From Flammula alnicola (taxonomy: Eukaryota; Basidiomycota; Agaricomycetes; Agaricales; Strophariaceae): a DNA stretch of 61,316 nt. The stretch spans positions 1 through 61,316 of the forward strand of contig JADNRV010000291.1 of the NCBI GenBank assembly GCA_015499995.1, given 5' to 3'. Made by a program: the position numbers and the translations under genes. This document shows positions 46,640 through 58,294 of this stretch, piece after piece; the first letter of the stretch is position 1, and every line of letters begins with the position of its first letter. Under the pieces are notes generated by a model. That model made no database searches. It worked only from the letters and a program-made list of their open reading frames with translations, and was not told where the DNA came from.

Positions 46640-49600
46640 CAGCCCAAAGAAAAAAAGAAGCGATGTCTCAGAGCGCTGTATTAAAAAGAAGAGGGTGGTG
46701 GTCATTAATTAACCTGGTTCAAAAGCCGATATTAGAATGGGATCATATCGAGCAGCGACTCACGGAAATCCCAAAGGCATACCGTGGAACCTAATCATTT
46801 AAAACCAATAAGTATCAGAATAAGATCATATCGAGCCGCGACTCACGGAGGTCACAATATTCGAAAAAACCTGGTCATCAGGGCAGGAGAGTCGATCCCA
46901 AGCAGGACAATGCGACATGACAGCATCCAATCTTGTAAACCGTTTCGGCGCTTATCGTAAGAGACTAAACTCCCGGCCATCCTCAATTAGTTATTTCTGC
47001 TAAGAGGTGTCCACGGAGTTGCGATTTGCACTGGAAGTTTCCATGCCGCCGACTACAGGATCCCAATTTCCAAGCGTCCATCTCTCCCACATGTTGAAGT
47101 TATGTAGCCGATCGTTCAAGCCAGTCGACTACATATAGAGGCAAGCAACGTTGCCGTGACCCCTGAGAAGGAAAAACAACTCGCTCGAGAGCTGGAACTT
47201 ATGCCAGAAGACGCCGGGTTGGCTTATTGCGGGATGAATCATGACTCGTCTTATCCGAGAGCAAAAAAAAGGCGATAATTTATATAAATCATGACAAGTG
47301 GATAATAAAACTCACCAAATCCATATTCGTCGCGCTGCCAAAGATAAAATCTTGAACGGGTGACCTTGGAAGTAGGTGATGACGGCCGTCTTGGACTATG
47401 TACTTACTATTAGTGATTGTGCGGCATGGTTGCCCTAAGTAAGTATTTCCAAATTTTGAGTGAGGGAAACTGCGATGGTTTTGAATCGGAGCTGCTGAAT
47501 TGTCAGGCACCGCGATCACCGGGTTCGGCGAGCTAGATTTTCCCTCCAGCTGGCTTCCTAAAACAAACGAACGACCTTGACCTCAACGCTGTTGACGTTC
47601 ACCTACATCTTGCAGTGCTCAGATACCGGCGACGAGCTTTACGCACCACTCCGAATCCCTCGGAATTTCTTCCTTCGCGACCTTGCCAATTTAAGGGCCA
47701 AAGCAGGATATAGAAGTCCCTCAGGAGCACTGGAGCAGGATGTCATGATCACCGGCCTAGTTCGTCCTCTCCCTCGGCTACTGTGATGCTTGTTTGAGCG
47801 CGAAGATTGCTCGAAGGTGGTATGAACAGTAACCATCACCATTTGGAAAGAACGCGACAGGGGACAAGAAAGGGCGCCATCCCGAGGCGTAACCGCATCA
47901 ACTCTTCATGGTCCGTATCTACGTTTTCCGCGTTTTTATTGCGTATGACTGCTCGCCGAGTGCTATACATACACTCCGAGGACATTGTGTCACAGGCAGT
48001 CGTTCTGTTGCTTATCTCTGCGGTACTGGACATGGAATTGCCTTGTGATAGAGATCATTATGCCGTTTCTGGAACGTGCTGCATAGTACTTGTCAGGTTC
48101 ACGGAAAGTCCATCGTTAGAAACGCAGCATTTCCGGAAGAGTAGAAGGGGGTGGATGCGGGATTGGCCTGGAATGAATACAGGATTGGGGTGGCGCGAGG
48201 TAAGTACATAGTATCCGTCTTTTTCTCTCCTGCTTCAACTTGACAACGCTGACACAATTTCATCCAGACGTGCCCGCGGACTACGCAGTCAGCCCAGCGC
48301 ATATTACTCACTCCATTCAAGTTGGAGAAGCCCTGGGTTTCAGGAGAGCTGCGCCGCCCCCCAACGACATGACATCCACTTCCTTTGGTCTCCTATCACT
48401 GAATGCAATTGAATTACGAGGAGTTTTCAAGAACGATCGCCACGGATAAGTTTTCCTTTGCGATGCTAGGCCTTTCGGGCTAAAGATGACCCTGCTAATT
48501 ACTATGTGGAAACCGGCTTCCGTTTGCCTATGCGACCATGCCAGGCACAGCCATGTCCCGATCCTGGGTCTCTATACGTGTTAGTCATTGCCTATAGGTA
48601 TATTTTCACTTGCTCGACGCCACTTATACATTAAAAATTACGTTTAGGCAGATGCAAGCGTTATTAGTTCATGGTCCCTTTCCAGAGTTATGATCAACTC
48701 CAATAAATTTCGTTTTACTGGTCAGTGAGAATAATTTGGTTTCAGAACAAGACTCAAGAGATCTACTGAACGTAACTTATTGGCAGATGATCGCGAAGAC
48801 AACTCATCCTTCGTTCGCACTGTTTCCCTCCGACTGTGGTCCTGCAGGAGAAAGGATGGAAATAATGAGGTCTGAGGACTCGCGAGTCGAGACCTCCCAT
48901 CGCCGGCATTTCAGAAGGCGTGAAGAGAGAAGCAGCGAAAGCCATCATCGCTGCCATCATATTTTCCCCAGCAACTCGCCACTAAAATTACTCGCCAATA
49001 AAATTCCCGGTCGTGCGTGGCCTTCAGGACTCTGTGGCCTGGGTCGTTGGCAGCATGACAAACCGTGCTCGTGGAATGCCCTGGTAATCGAAGCACCACA
49101 CACGTTTACCTTTGCGCAAATATATCGTGCCGGACAGTAAGGCCTCTCCCTTCACTCAGACTGGTCGATGGCTGGATGGATGTTGTTACACCAACGACGG
49201 TTCTTTAGAAACCCATTGGTTTTGCTTCATCCGTGGTCTTGCTCTCCGTTCCACCCGGCCTCGATTTTTTGTATGCTACGCTTCTACACTCCCCTCCATC
49301 CAACAACGTTTCGGATGGTACCTTTTCATGTATCCGTTGATCGTTCCTCCGCATTTTAGCATCCGGTGAAAGCTTTTTGCAACGAAGGAAGGCCCGAAGC
49401 ATGGGACGAGGAACGACCATATGGACCAGGTACGGCTTTACTTGTCCTGGCTGGCCTCTGGATTGTGTTCGTTTCAGATACTGAAGGTCTATTAGCCGCT
49501 AATAGGCGATTCTGATAATTAGACCATGATAGGGAACCTACATAGTCCGTGGTCAGCTGCGAGGTGTACACGGGCCGCATGGAACGTGGAGTGTGCGGCT

Positions 49601-50598
49601 GTGGAAATTGGGCTTGTGACCATGGTTCGATATGTTTTCTCTATTACCTGGGACCAATTTAATCCGGTGAGCGTATTGTGCGGTTTGAGCGTTGAGTTTT
49701 TTCGATTTATCCCTTTCCTTAATTGTTTGGAAGGATCGCTGCGACCGTTCCGTGAGCATCAGTACTTATTGCCCAATTTTCATTATATTTTCATGATACT
49801 GATTCTAAATAGTCATTTGATTCTAGATGACTGCTGCTGGGGATTATTTAGGCGCTATATGTGTCGATATCACTACCAGTTCTCATTTTGAAGCCTCTCC
49901 GGCTACGATCGCTGGAGAATGGATTTCCTATCCGAATTCACGGAGTATTTCAATCCGAAAATTCCTTGCGAAAGCCAGTGCAAAAAGTAACAAGGATAGC
50001 GTCGCGCAAATGGACTTCCACTTGACTTAAAGGTTAGTGATCACCGTCGATTCATTTTCCAGTTCTTGATGCCCGATTCGTCATACCCAGCTTGTGAAAA
50101 GGCAAGAAAAATCGTCGGCTGCTCCCATCGGCAAGATCAAGCTTCAAGCATCATGTATCGGGTTACCGTTGCCCGACATCCATACTTGGCCGTACTCGAG
50201 GGCGGATATCGAGAATCGCGCAAGAAACTTTCGAGGGTTCAGCGAATTATGGCCTTGGTCGTGGCTACATCCTCCATACATGCACCTGGCCTTTCTTTGT
50301 GTGCAATCGTTGGATCCTGGCAAAATATGAATCTGAATCTTATTTCTCGGAGACTGTTGTATGTGTTTTCTTCACGATGTCCATTTCTCAGCAAGTTCTA
50401 TCTCGTTGATTGGGATCTAGTCACCAATGCCATATGGAGTTACATCGCCCTTTACGGGCTTTTACCGCTCTCCCAAGCTGACGATGCAAATGCTTCTCGC
50501 CGTTAGGTACGCCCGATTCCGGTTTGTGATACAATGTGATACATGCATCTACTTATTCCGAGCCCATCAGTATACATATATAACATGCGCCGAAGTCC
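46640..50598. other. Gene-poor region of about 4 kb
   Basis: Only scattered short frames. A block at about 47130-47260 on the plus strand reads like decayed coding sequence (EKEKQLARELELMPEDAGL) and pairs with 17.8 kb. A frame around 47800-48200 ends at a GTAAGT donor with an acceptor at 48268, but no consistent protein results. No gene called. Confidence 0.45.
47098..47315 (-). repeat. Flank of inverted duplication, copy 2
   Basis: Reverse complement of 17747-17965, diverged. It includes the exact 18-bp match at 47294-47311. Confidence 0.7.
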
Positions 50599-50631
50599 AT
50601 GCAAACCATTCTTTCGACCCCTTCAATCATC

Positions 50632-51246
50632 ATGTATATCTCTAGCCTCATTGCAATTGTCGCCCTCACGTTCTTTACCTCTACCCAAGCGTCACCCGTG
50701 AGTCGTTATCTTTTCTGGTCGTACTACGCATTATGCTTACATCCACCTCCGCTGCCTAGATTTCTGTCGGACTCCTCCACCGCCACAATCTCGTCCACGA
50801 GATAGCAAGAAGAGTTGATGTGAGTTTCGCACTACCTACTTTTATCCCATTGACTTGACCAACACATCCTTCGTCGATCTATAGGACGCCTCTTTACCTT
50901 CCAGGAGAGACGATTTAGTCGCCCGCGTTCCACCTGGCATAGACTGGAAACGCGCTGACGACACCTCTGCGCCCGATCCGTCCAAAGACTGGAAACGAGA
51001 GGATGGTGCCACAGCCGGCCCGCCTGGCGACTGGCGGCGAGCAAACCTCCTTTCCCTCACTCCTGGTTCTCCGAATGGAAACGAGAGGCCGATCCCACAC
51101 CCAATCCACCTGGCACAGATTGGAAGCGAGAGGACGATGCCACCGCTGCCCCTCCCTGGAAGCGAGAAAGACAAGAAACCGCTTCTCCTCCCTGGAAAAG
51201 GGACGATGCCGACATCAGTTCTCCTCCCTGGAAACGAATGGATTGA
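50632..51246 (+). pseudogene. Secreted Kex2-processed repeat peptide precursor, frame broken once
   Basis: Exons 50632-50697, 50760-50819 and 50885-51246, with phase-0 introns carrying GTGAGT donors. An ATG at 50599 would add 11 residues. Exon 1 is a clean signal peptide (MYISSLIAIVALTFFTSTQA). Exon 3 holds about eight short units of 11-17 residues, nearly all ending in Trp-Lys-Arg or Trp-Arg-Arg, the dibasic cleavage signal of Kex2. Examples are EDDATAAPPWKR, ERQETASPPWKR and DDADISSPPWKR. Units 1-3 are in one frame. The later ones are in another, the shift lying at CCG 51071-51073. No intron can repair it. The later frame ends at 51246, while the unshifted frame runs to 51331 without the motif. 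Known relatives in layout: fungal Kex2-processed repeat proteins, some of which yield pheromone-like, cyclic or surface peptides. The mature peptides and their role are unknown. Confidence 0.75.
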
Positions 51247-51331
51247 CCGACATTCTTCCCTGCCCTGCACGCACATTCAAACCGACTCCCGCCGTAGAAG
51301 CGCGCTGTCGAATCTAGCACTCAAAATTTGA

Positions 51332-52704
51332 ACTAGGAGATGTTGATGTAAGGAATTGCCAGTGGTATCGCTCCAATGTCTTTGGAAGCAAGCTAAAGAA
51401 ATTCCGTCGCGGTGTTACTTCTTCTCCGGATCCCTCCCGCTGCTTATCTATGGTTATTTAGTTTTTCTTGTTATTTCACCCCTTACTCATACCCTTATTC
51501 CATTGTCGCTCTGAATACGACCTATTCCTTCCCTTATGTCCTTCGTCATCCTTCTTGCCTTTTTTCAAGATGCTAGCTTCCTGTATTCTATTCTCCTCCG
51601 ACGAGATCTCTCCTTGCAAAATTTATTCCATTCTTGAGAGGTATCCTTGACGGAAAGTTGATGGAATGGAAGTTTTATCATGTGGAAGGTGTTTACTTTT
51701 GGCTTGCATTTTCTTCTTTCTGTCATCCCTGTCGCCGATAGTTTGGACTCGGATCACTGTTGACAGTGAAAATGTATCACGTTAACGCGCTGCTTCATAT
51801 CCCTGTGTGGTTTACGACACGCATTCCCAGCACGCTGATCTAGGGGAGTCTGTACATCCGTAACAACTTTGCTTGCTTCAATTGCTCGCTTTGAATATAA
51901 TCTCTGAAATTACATCCAATGCAGTTGTGTGCACCTTCGTGCGCCATTAAACCAATCCAGATATCGCCTTCTGGACTACTCTGCTAGGTCACAGAGCGCC
52001 TTGCTCTCAAGTTGATATGCGCTAAAGAAATGTTTTCTTTTAGATTTTCTTGGTTCTGGGTTCTTCAGCAACAACATGATTTGCACCAAGAATGGCTTCT
52101 GTGCATGCTTTCAGCTGCAGAACATGTACAAGCGCCGATGATTACGTCATCCCGTCAGCAACCGGGAGCACTTGGTTGTCGGCAAACAAATCCTTCCATT
52201 GAACCGTGTTGTGTCTTCAAATCCAAATTTCGAACGCTTTTTCTCCATGTTGACTGCAGAGAGCCTCTGAAGAAGCTGTTATTTTATCTAACAAGAACGG
52301 TCTGGCTTGCGTCGACTTCGGCATCGGAATTTAATCGATGAGTTTTTGAACTCGTAAGTCATTAAATTTCTCGCACAATGTAGTACGTATTCACCTTTTA
52401 GGCCATTTCACATCGATTGTACTGTCTAAAGGACACGAATTTAAGGAAGAATAGCTTCTTTTTGCTCGTGCTTGACCATCGATTTTCGTCGAGGGACCTT
52501 TCGGCGACTTCAACCTCTTCAGAGAGAGGGACATTATCATCAACTCCACCATTTCCGGAGCTTACAGAATCGCAGGGGCTTTGGCAGAGTAAGTTGTTCT
52601 TTTCCTCATATTCTCTTTTAACGACGTGTTATACTCCTAGTCGTCCGCCTAACGATAATATAAACTACCTCGACACATCAAAAGTATCGACGAAAATCAA
52701 ATCA
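51332..52704. other. Intergenic; 3' side of peptide gene and promoter of FOL3
   Basis: No gene. The frame of the synthase stays open upstream to 52417, but without an ATG that gives a recognisable leader. Confidence 0.45.
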
Positions 52705-54468
52705 ATGTCGATAGATCTAAGTCTCGACAGGCTTAACCAGCTGGTCAAGCACTTGCCGCCGTTCACTCGCCCTACCATCCACGTCGCAGGCACAAACGGC
52801 AAAGGCAGCGTCTCCGCCCTGCTTACGTCCATCCTCCTTGCCTCTCATAAACCATCAGAATCACAATTTACCTCGTCCTCCGATCCTTCACGACCCTTCC
52901 GTATTGGCCGCTACAACAGTCCTCACCTCACATCCATCCTCGATTCTATAACCATCAACAACATTCCTGTCTCTCGTTCTGTATACGACCAAGCCCGCAA
53001 AGAGGTCGAAGATGCAGATCAGAAACACGATACTCACCTTAGTGGGTTCGAGATTTTGACGTTGACTGCGCTTCGAATATTCGAAGACGAGCAGGTTGAC
53101 ATTGTGGTCCTCGAAGTCGGTATGGGCGGCCATCTCGATGCCACGAATATTGTTCCTACTTCCTGCATCCTCATTTCGGCATTGACTGCGGTGGATTTGG
53201 ACCACCAGGCCTTTCTGGGCAATACGATAACGAAGATCAGTCAGGAGAAAGCGGGCATCGCGAGAGAGGGAAAACCGTTTGTTCTTGGGAATCAGGCGCA
53301 TGATGAGGTGCAAGAGGTAGTTAGGCGAGTGGTTGGGGATGTGGGAGGGCAGGTCGTTAAGGCTGTTGATGTTAGGAGGGCGGAAGAAGTTCTGAATGAG
53401 GGTGCGGGGTTCTCGCTTCTGCCTGCATTCTCTCCTTCCTCCGCCATGAATCAAGGAGCGCCTGGTCTTCATTCATACCCTGGTGCACAATCCGTCATTG
53501 CAAGTCTTCCATGTTTCCCAACCTCGCCCCCATTGCACACCTTGCTACCTCTGCACGGCGCCCACCAGCTGGACAACCTCGGCACTGCGCTAGGCATCAT
53601 TAGTGCATTGCTGACCCACGATCTCAACGCTTCAACTTCGCACCTGAACCTGCAAGACCGCATCACCCCAGAGACGATCGCGAAGGGTATACAGGAGGTT
53701 TCCTGGCCTGGGCGACTGTCATTCCACACCGTAGATGTTCCACTGCCGCAAGGTGATTCGAAGTCAACACCAGGTTCCGTCCCACTGCTAGTCCTCGCGG
53801 ACGGAGCACATAACCCTGCCTCAGCGAAGACGTTGGGGGCGTATATCGACAATTTGCTCGAGTTGACACTGAAGACCCTCGATTGCTCCTCATGGACTTC
53901 ACCAGAGCCTATATCGGTGCCTGTACCCATCACATTCATCCTCAGCCTCTCGCACTCGCCTCCAAAGACACCTCTCCAGACCCTTGCCCCCATGTTTGCC
54001 CCTGTTTTGTCTTCCCTTGCTGTCCCTTCCAACACTCCATCCAGCCCAAAAATAACCCTCACACCGTCACTGGGTATTGCTCTCCTCCCATTTACGCCCC
54101 CGGACGGTATGCCATGGGTCAAGCCTGTGCCGACTAGCATAATGCGGGGTGCAGTGGCCACGCTCGTACCAGGGCTGGAAGACGAAGATGTCTGGGTCGC
54201 GGACGAGGCTGGGCCGGCTGGCTTAGGCGAATCGGAGGAACTGGAAATTGGGAAGGACAGGAATAGCAACGAGGCATTGGAGCGGGCGTTGACGTGGGCA
54301 GCGCAGAGACATTCGCATTGGTCGTTTGATGGAGGTGGAGGTGGAAAAAACTCTGGAGGATTTAGAGCGCAAGGAGAAGCAACCCCGGGCCTAGTGGTGC
54401 TCGCTGGGAGCTTGTACCTCGTCGCTGACTTCTATCGAATGCTAGAAGGCGGGCCTTTGCGCGCATGA
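52705..54468 (+). CDS. FOL3: Dihydrofolate synthase / folylpolyglutamate synthase family
   Basis: Single exon, 587 aa. It attaches glutamate to dihydropteroate (ATP-dependent) in folate synthesis. The start MSIDLSLDRLNQLVKHL matches the usual N-terminus of Fol3-type enzymes. The P-loop is HVAGTNGKGSVSALL (near residue 30), followed by YNSPHLTSILDSITIN, VLEVGMGGHLDATN and ISALTAVDLDHQAFLG with SQEKAGI. The C-terminal domain carries LHGAHQLDNLGTAL and LADGAHNPASAKTL. It is longer than yeast Fol3 because of Pro/Ser-rich inserts (about 250-290 and 410-560). The other family member, Met7-type, differs in its N-terminus. The frame is intact. Confidence 0.94.
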   Translation: MSIDLSLDRLNQLVKHLPPFTRPTIHVAGTNGKGSVSALLTSILLASHKPSESQFTSSSDPSRPFRIGRYNSPHLTSILDSITINNIPVSRSVYDQARKEVEDADQKHDTHLSGFEILTLTALRIFEDEQVDIVVLEVGMGGHLDATNIVPTSCILISALTAVDLDHQAFLGNTITKISQEKAGIAREGKPFVLGNQAHDEVQEVVRRVVGDVGGQVVKAVDVRRAEEVLNEGAGFSLLPAFSPSSAMNQGAPGLHSYPGAQSVIASLPCFPTSPPLHTLLPLHGAHQLDNLGTALGIISALLTHDLNASTSHLNLQDRITPETIAKGIQEVSWPGRLSFHTVDVPLPQGDSKSTPGSVPLLVLADGAHNPASAKTLGAYIDNLLELTLKTLDCSSWTSPEPISVPVPITFILSLSHSPPKTPLQTLAPMFAPVLSSLAVPSNTPSSPKITLTPSLGIALLPFTPPDGMPWVKPVPTSIMRGAVATLVPGLEDEDVWVADEAGPAGLGESEELEIGKDRNSNEALERALTWAAQRHSHWSFDGGGGGKNSGGFRAQGEATPGLVVLAGSLYLVADFYRMLEGGPLRA

Positions 54469-55008
54469 AGGACTCTTATTGAAGAGGAACGGTCGAAGGG
54501 GGAATTAAACTCGGCCAGGTTGGATTATAAGACATATGGTATTTATCATGCGAGCTCATCGTCACGACAACTCCAATTTACCATATGCACCACTCTATAC
54601 GGCGTCTGTCTCTCGTCATTCTTGTCGATTTTTGGCTTAATTACCCACAGTTTTCCCGAAGGCAGAAAATTAAAATAGAACGGTCCGTCTTGCAGCTGTT
54701 CGAGTTCGAGTACGAGCTTCTCGCTGACAATAGGACAATATAGGAAAAACTATTAAGCTTGTCGTGTCTGCTCTCGTAATTCAAGCCAGAGTGGTGTGAG
54801 TGCAAATGCACTTACTAGCACATACCTGCCAGCAAATGCAAGCCGATGGTGATCATGTGTGCTCCTTCCGAAGTTCATGCGCATGGTGACTTTTGCTGGC
54901 GAGCGGAATATTCGACAGCCTAGACGAGAAATGGCGGACCGTCGTCGATTCGTGGAGACTATAAAGCATCCACCCAGTGCGCGCCATGCTCTTCAAAGAG
55001 TCCTGGAA
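54469..55008. other. Intergenic / esterase promoter
   Basis: No gene seen. The esterase frame is open upstream to an ATG at 54931. Confidence 0.45.
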
Positions 55009-57464
55009 ATGTTGCTTCTCGTTACGTTGGTGGCACTCGCCATCCGCCAGGTCACCCCAGCGCCGTCTGCGAGCAGCGTTGGGTCTGACCTTACATTCCT
55101 CTTCCAAAACGACCTTAACTGTAAGTAACCAATGTCTTCGACCTCTGCCACGCAACGCTAACCGCTATCATAGGGCCGACGGCTTCTGATCATGATGGGA
55201 CAATCCTTATCAGCACGCCTAGCACAAATGCCCAAGCCATCGCATCGTGCAAATCACTCAATGAAGCCTTACTGCCTACTAGTGGCATCCACTTTCATTC
55301 GGATATCACTTCACTCATGAACTATCTTGCTCTTGAGACCACTTCGCCCCAGCAGCAATTCTGGGTTGCGTCAAGTTCTTTGTCGACTTGTTCTGCCATT
55401 TCTCTGGGGAGAGGGATTCAATCTGTCCATTGCGATGCACATCTCCCGATATTCTGTTCTCAAAGTGCACCTTATAAACCAAATGTCGCCACAGACCTGA
55501 GCCCGCAATTCCAAGTCCAGGTCCACTCAAAGCAATTGACGGTTCTCGGGTAAGCTATATCTCGTTCCTCCTCTCCTACCCATTTCTCTGACGATTCTCC
55601 GCAGCACCCGAGACCATTTGTCATTCCGATTCATAGGTATTCCGTACGCGGATCCTTTCGAGCGCTTCACATACTCCAAAGTCTTCAGCGGAACAGGAAA
55701 TATCACAGCTTTGACGTACGGAGCGCATTGTGTGCAGCCTGGGCAAGGCAGCGAGGATTGTCTCTTTTTGAATATTTATACCCCGTTCCTTCCTCAAGAT
55801 TCCGCGAAGACGAAGGACTTGAGGCCCGTTATGTTTTGGATTCACGGAGGAGGGTTTACAGGCGGCGAGGGAAGCGATGGTGTATACGACGGTGGGAACA
55901 TGGTCAGTCGTGGCGATGTCGTTGTTGTTTCCATCAACTACCGGTAAGCCAGATAGATTGTTCACTTCGTGATGCTAATTTGTACCCCTTTATAGTCTGG
56001 GAACGTTGGGCTTCCTCGCTTTGAACGACGGCGTCACAAACGGAAACTTTGGTATTGCCGATCAGGTAAATGGACCCTTTTGTTATCCGACGTTGACTCG
56101 CAGACGATTAACCTTGCAATGTTCGAGTAGATTACCGCTTTGCAGTGGGTTCACGACCATATTGCGGACTTCGGCGGTGATCCATCCCGCGTCACCATCT
56201 ACGGACAGTCCGCTGGAGCCGGCTCTGTACGGGCTTTACTGGCAGCCAAGCCTGCCTTCGGGCTCTTCAAAGGCGCCATTTCACAGAGCAACTTGGGTGG
56301 CTTCGGTTATGCGACTACATACACCGAATACTTGACAATTGAGGAGGAGTTCACTTCTTTCGGCCAGCCGACAGTTGCATCTGTTGGCTGCGCAAACGCT
56401 ACTGATACTCTGGCTTGTCTCCGGGCAGTACCGGCAATGACCCTCATTAACGCCCCGAATGCTCCCAGGTATGTTCATAAATCGGTAGAATTATATCCTA
56501 TGACTAAATAAGAACTCTTTTGACAGATACATCGTCGTCGATGGACAGTATATTACTACAAGCCATCTTGAGCTGATGGGTCAGGACCTGCTGCTGATGC
56601 GCACGTCATGTTTGGCTGGATGAGAGACGACGGGCTGATTTGTTGGCTCCTTCCCGACAGCAGCGTAACAATATCTCAGGCACTCCTGGGCGCGGGTAGG
56701 TTATGTGCATACCCTTTTTTTATATTCAGGAGTTGACCATTTCGACAGGGTCAGCTTCAACGTCACTAATGAAATTCTGCAATCGACTTTATTCCCAATG
56801 CCCACTACAGGAAACGAGACTTGGAATTGTACAACTAACCAGCCGTGTCGGCACAGACGGAGAATTCAGGTCGCCAATTAAGATGTTATATAATTATGCT
56901 CACTATATTTCAGGTGTATCGATCCAAGCACTCTTGTCGCTGCTGCAAAACACAAAGTATTCCCATCATATATGCCTACCAATTGATCGAGCATTCGCGG
57001 CTACGAGCCAACCCTGGGACTTGCAATCCGCCTGCCAGTGCTGAATTCCCAAATGGTGATCCCAGTTACCATACTTCCGGTAGATATTTCTTCCAATCGA
57101 GCTTGAGCGCAGATCCTAAAAATTTGCACAGGTGCCATTCTGGTGAATTATATTATATGTTTGGGTCACTTGGTCAAGATTCGGTGCCATTCCGCGACTG
57201 GAATGACCTCGTTCTGTCGCAAGTGAGTGTCGACCTATGGACATCATTCGCGCGGACGTTCGATCCCAATCCAGCACCCGAATATCTTTCTGCGCGTGGA
57301 TATTCCAACACAACATTGGCATTGCGCCAAGTAGGGCACTGGGATTCGGTCACTCCATCGAGTAAGACCCCCTGAGGATCATGGACGTGCCGCTTTCGAA
57401 TTCTGCATGGCAAGAGCAGGCGCAGTGCGACTTACTGGGATACCCCTCAACGTTATTTGGATAG
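55009..57464 (+). pseudogene. Secreted type-B carboxylesterase/lipase, frame broken several times
   Basis: Clean exons 55009-55120, 55174-55549, 55605-55943, 55996-56065, 56131-56468 and one from 56527 give the first two thirds. A signal peptide starts at 55009 (MLLLVTLVALAIRQVTPA). The region before the hydrolase domain is unusually long. The hydrolase domain has the oxyanion motif HGGGFTGGEG, the SEDCLFLNIYTP motif and the nucleophile elbow GQSAGAGSV. From 56583 on the frame changes repeatedly: at GG 56584-56585, around GGG 56632-56634, at about 56840, about 56960, and at C5 57368-57372. The correct C-terminus (MDVPLSNSAWQEQ..., stop at 57462-57464) is only reached after the last shift. Several shifts correspond to a homopolymer one base too short. 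Confidence 0.82.
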
Positions 57465-58294
57465 GAGGGGTCAGTTTTAGTACGTGTTCTTAGCTCCATG
57501 TTCTAAATATCTTATTATTATGGATTCGATGTGTGCTACCTATTATCAGTGGCTAAGTCAGTAAAAGTTTAGGGCAGATGAGCGTAGGTAGCTCTTATCA
57601 GCGATAACAACATGTCACAAGAGCCGGTGTAGATTGTGTGATTTGTACTGAAATTTTACTTAAAGCTCTGTATGCTCCGTTCACCAGGTTTTCCGATCAC
57701 CATTGTGCCACTCGGCTCGGAAGGCAAAAAAAATTATTGCTTGTCATTGCTGCTCCGCGCTCAGTACTCAGTACTCAGTGCTCATTGTCAGTTACTAACA
57801 TGGGTATCTAACAGGTATATCTCACCACAAAATGGACCGGTACTGGTTAGAATCGTTAATAACCTGTTAGTAACCTGTGATATGCCTATCAGTTACTAAT
57901 ATCGAACTGACAAACCCAGCACTATTGGCGACTGTATGGACTTCTTTTCACTAAAGAGACGAAACCGATTGGTGGCGTGGAATCGCGTGGTCGGCCGTTA
58001 TCGAAGCAAATTAACAATTTCCATTGCATCATCTGGTCACTGGTGTACTGTGCCTCAATCGGCCAAATAACACTTTTCAGGAGGAGCTGATAAGATATTT
58101 ATTTCCATTCCAACAAGTTCTTGTGTCCTAACTATAGCTAAATAACGCTACCGACCTCCACCGACACAGATATATACATTGCAATTACTGTTAAAGAATA
58201 ATCACTTCTTCAATTTGTACCCCATCGCCAAACCCTGATTGGACAAAAGAATTGGCCGTGGCAAAACAGTGGCCATTATAGGGACTGAGTCCAT
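57465..58294. other. Convergent intergenic region
   Basis: AT-rich. It contains short CAGTACT-type repeats (57757-57790). It presumably holds both 3' ends. No gene. Confidence 0.5.

Noticed and set aside
46640..50598. Possible cytochrome P450 or other tailoring gene beside terpene synthase 2
   Set aside because: Looked for heme-binding and oxidoreductase motifs in all frames and saw none. The region holds only short unconnected frames.
53469..54269. 266-codon minus-strand frame
   Set aside because: Antisense shadow of the single-exon Fol3 gene.
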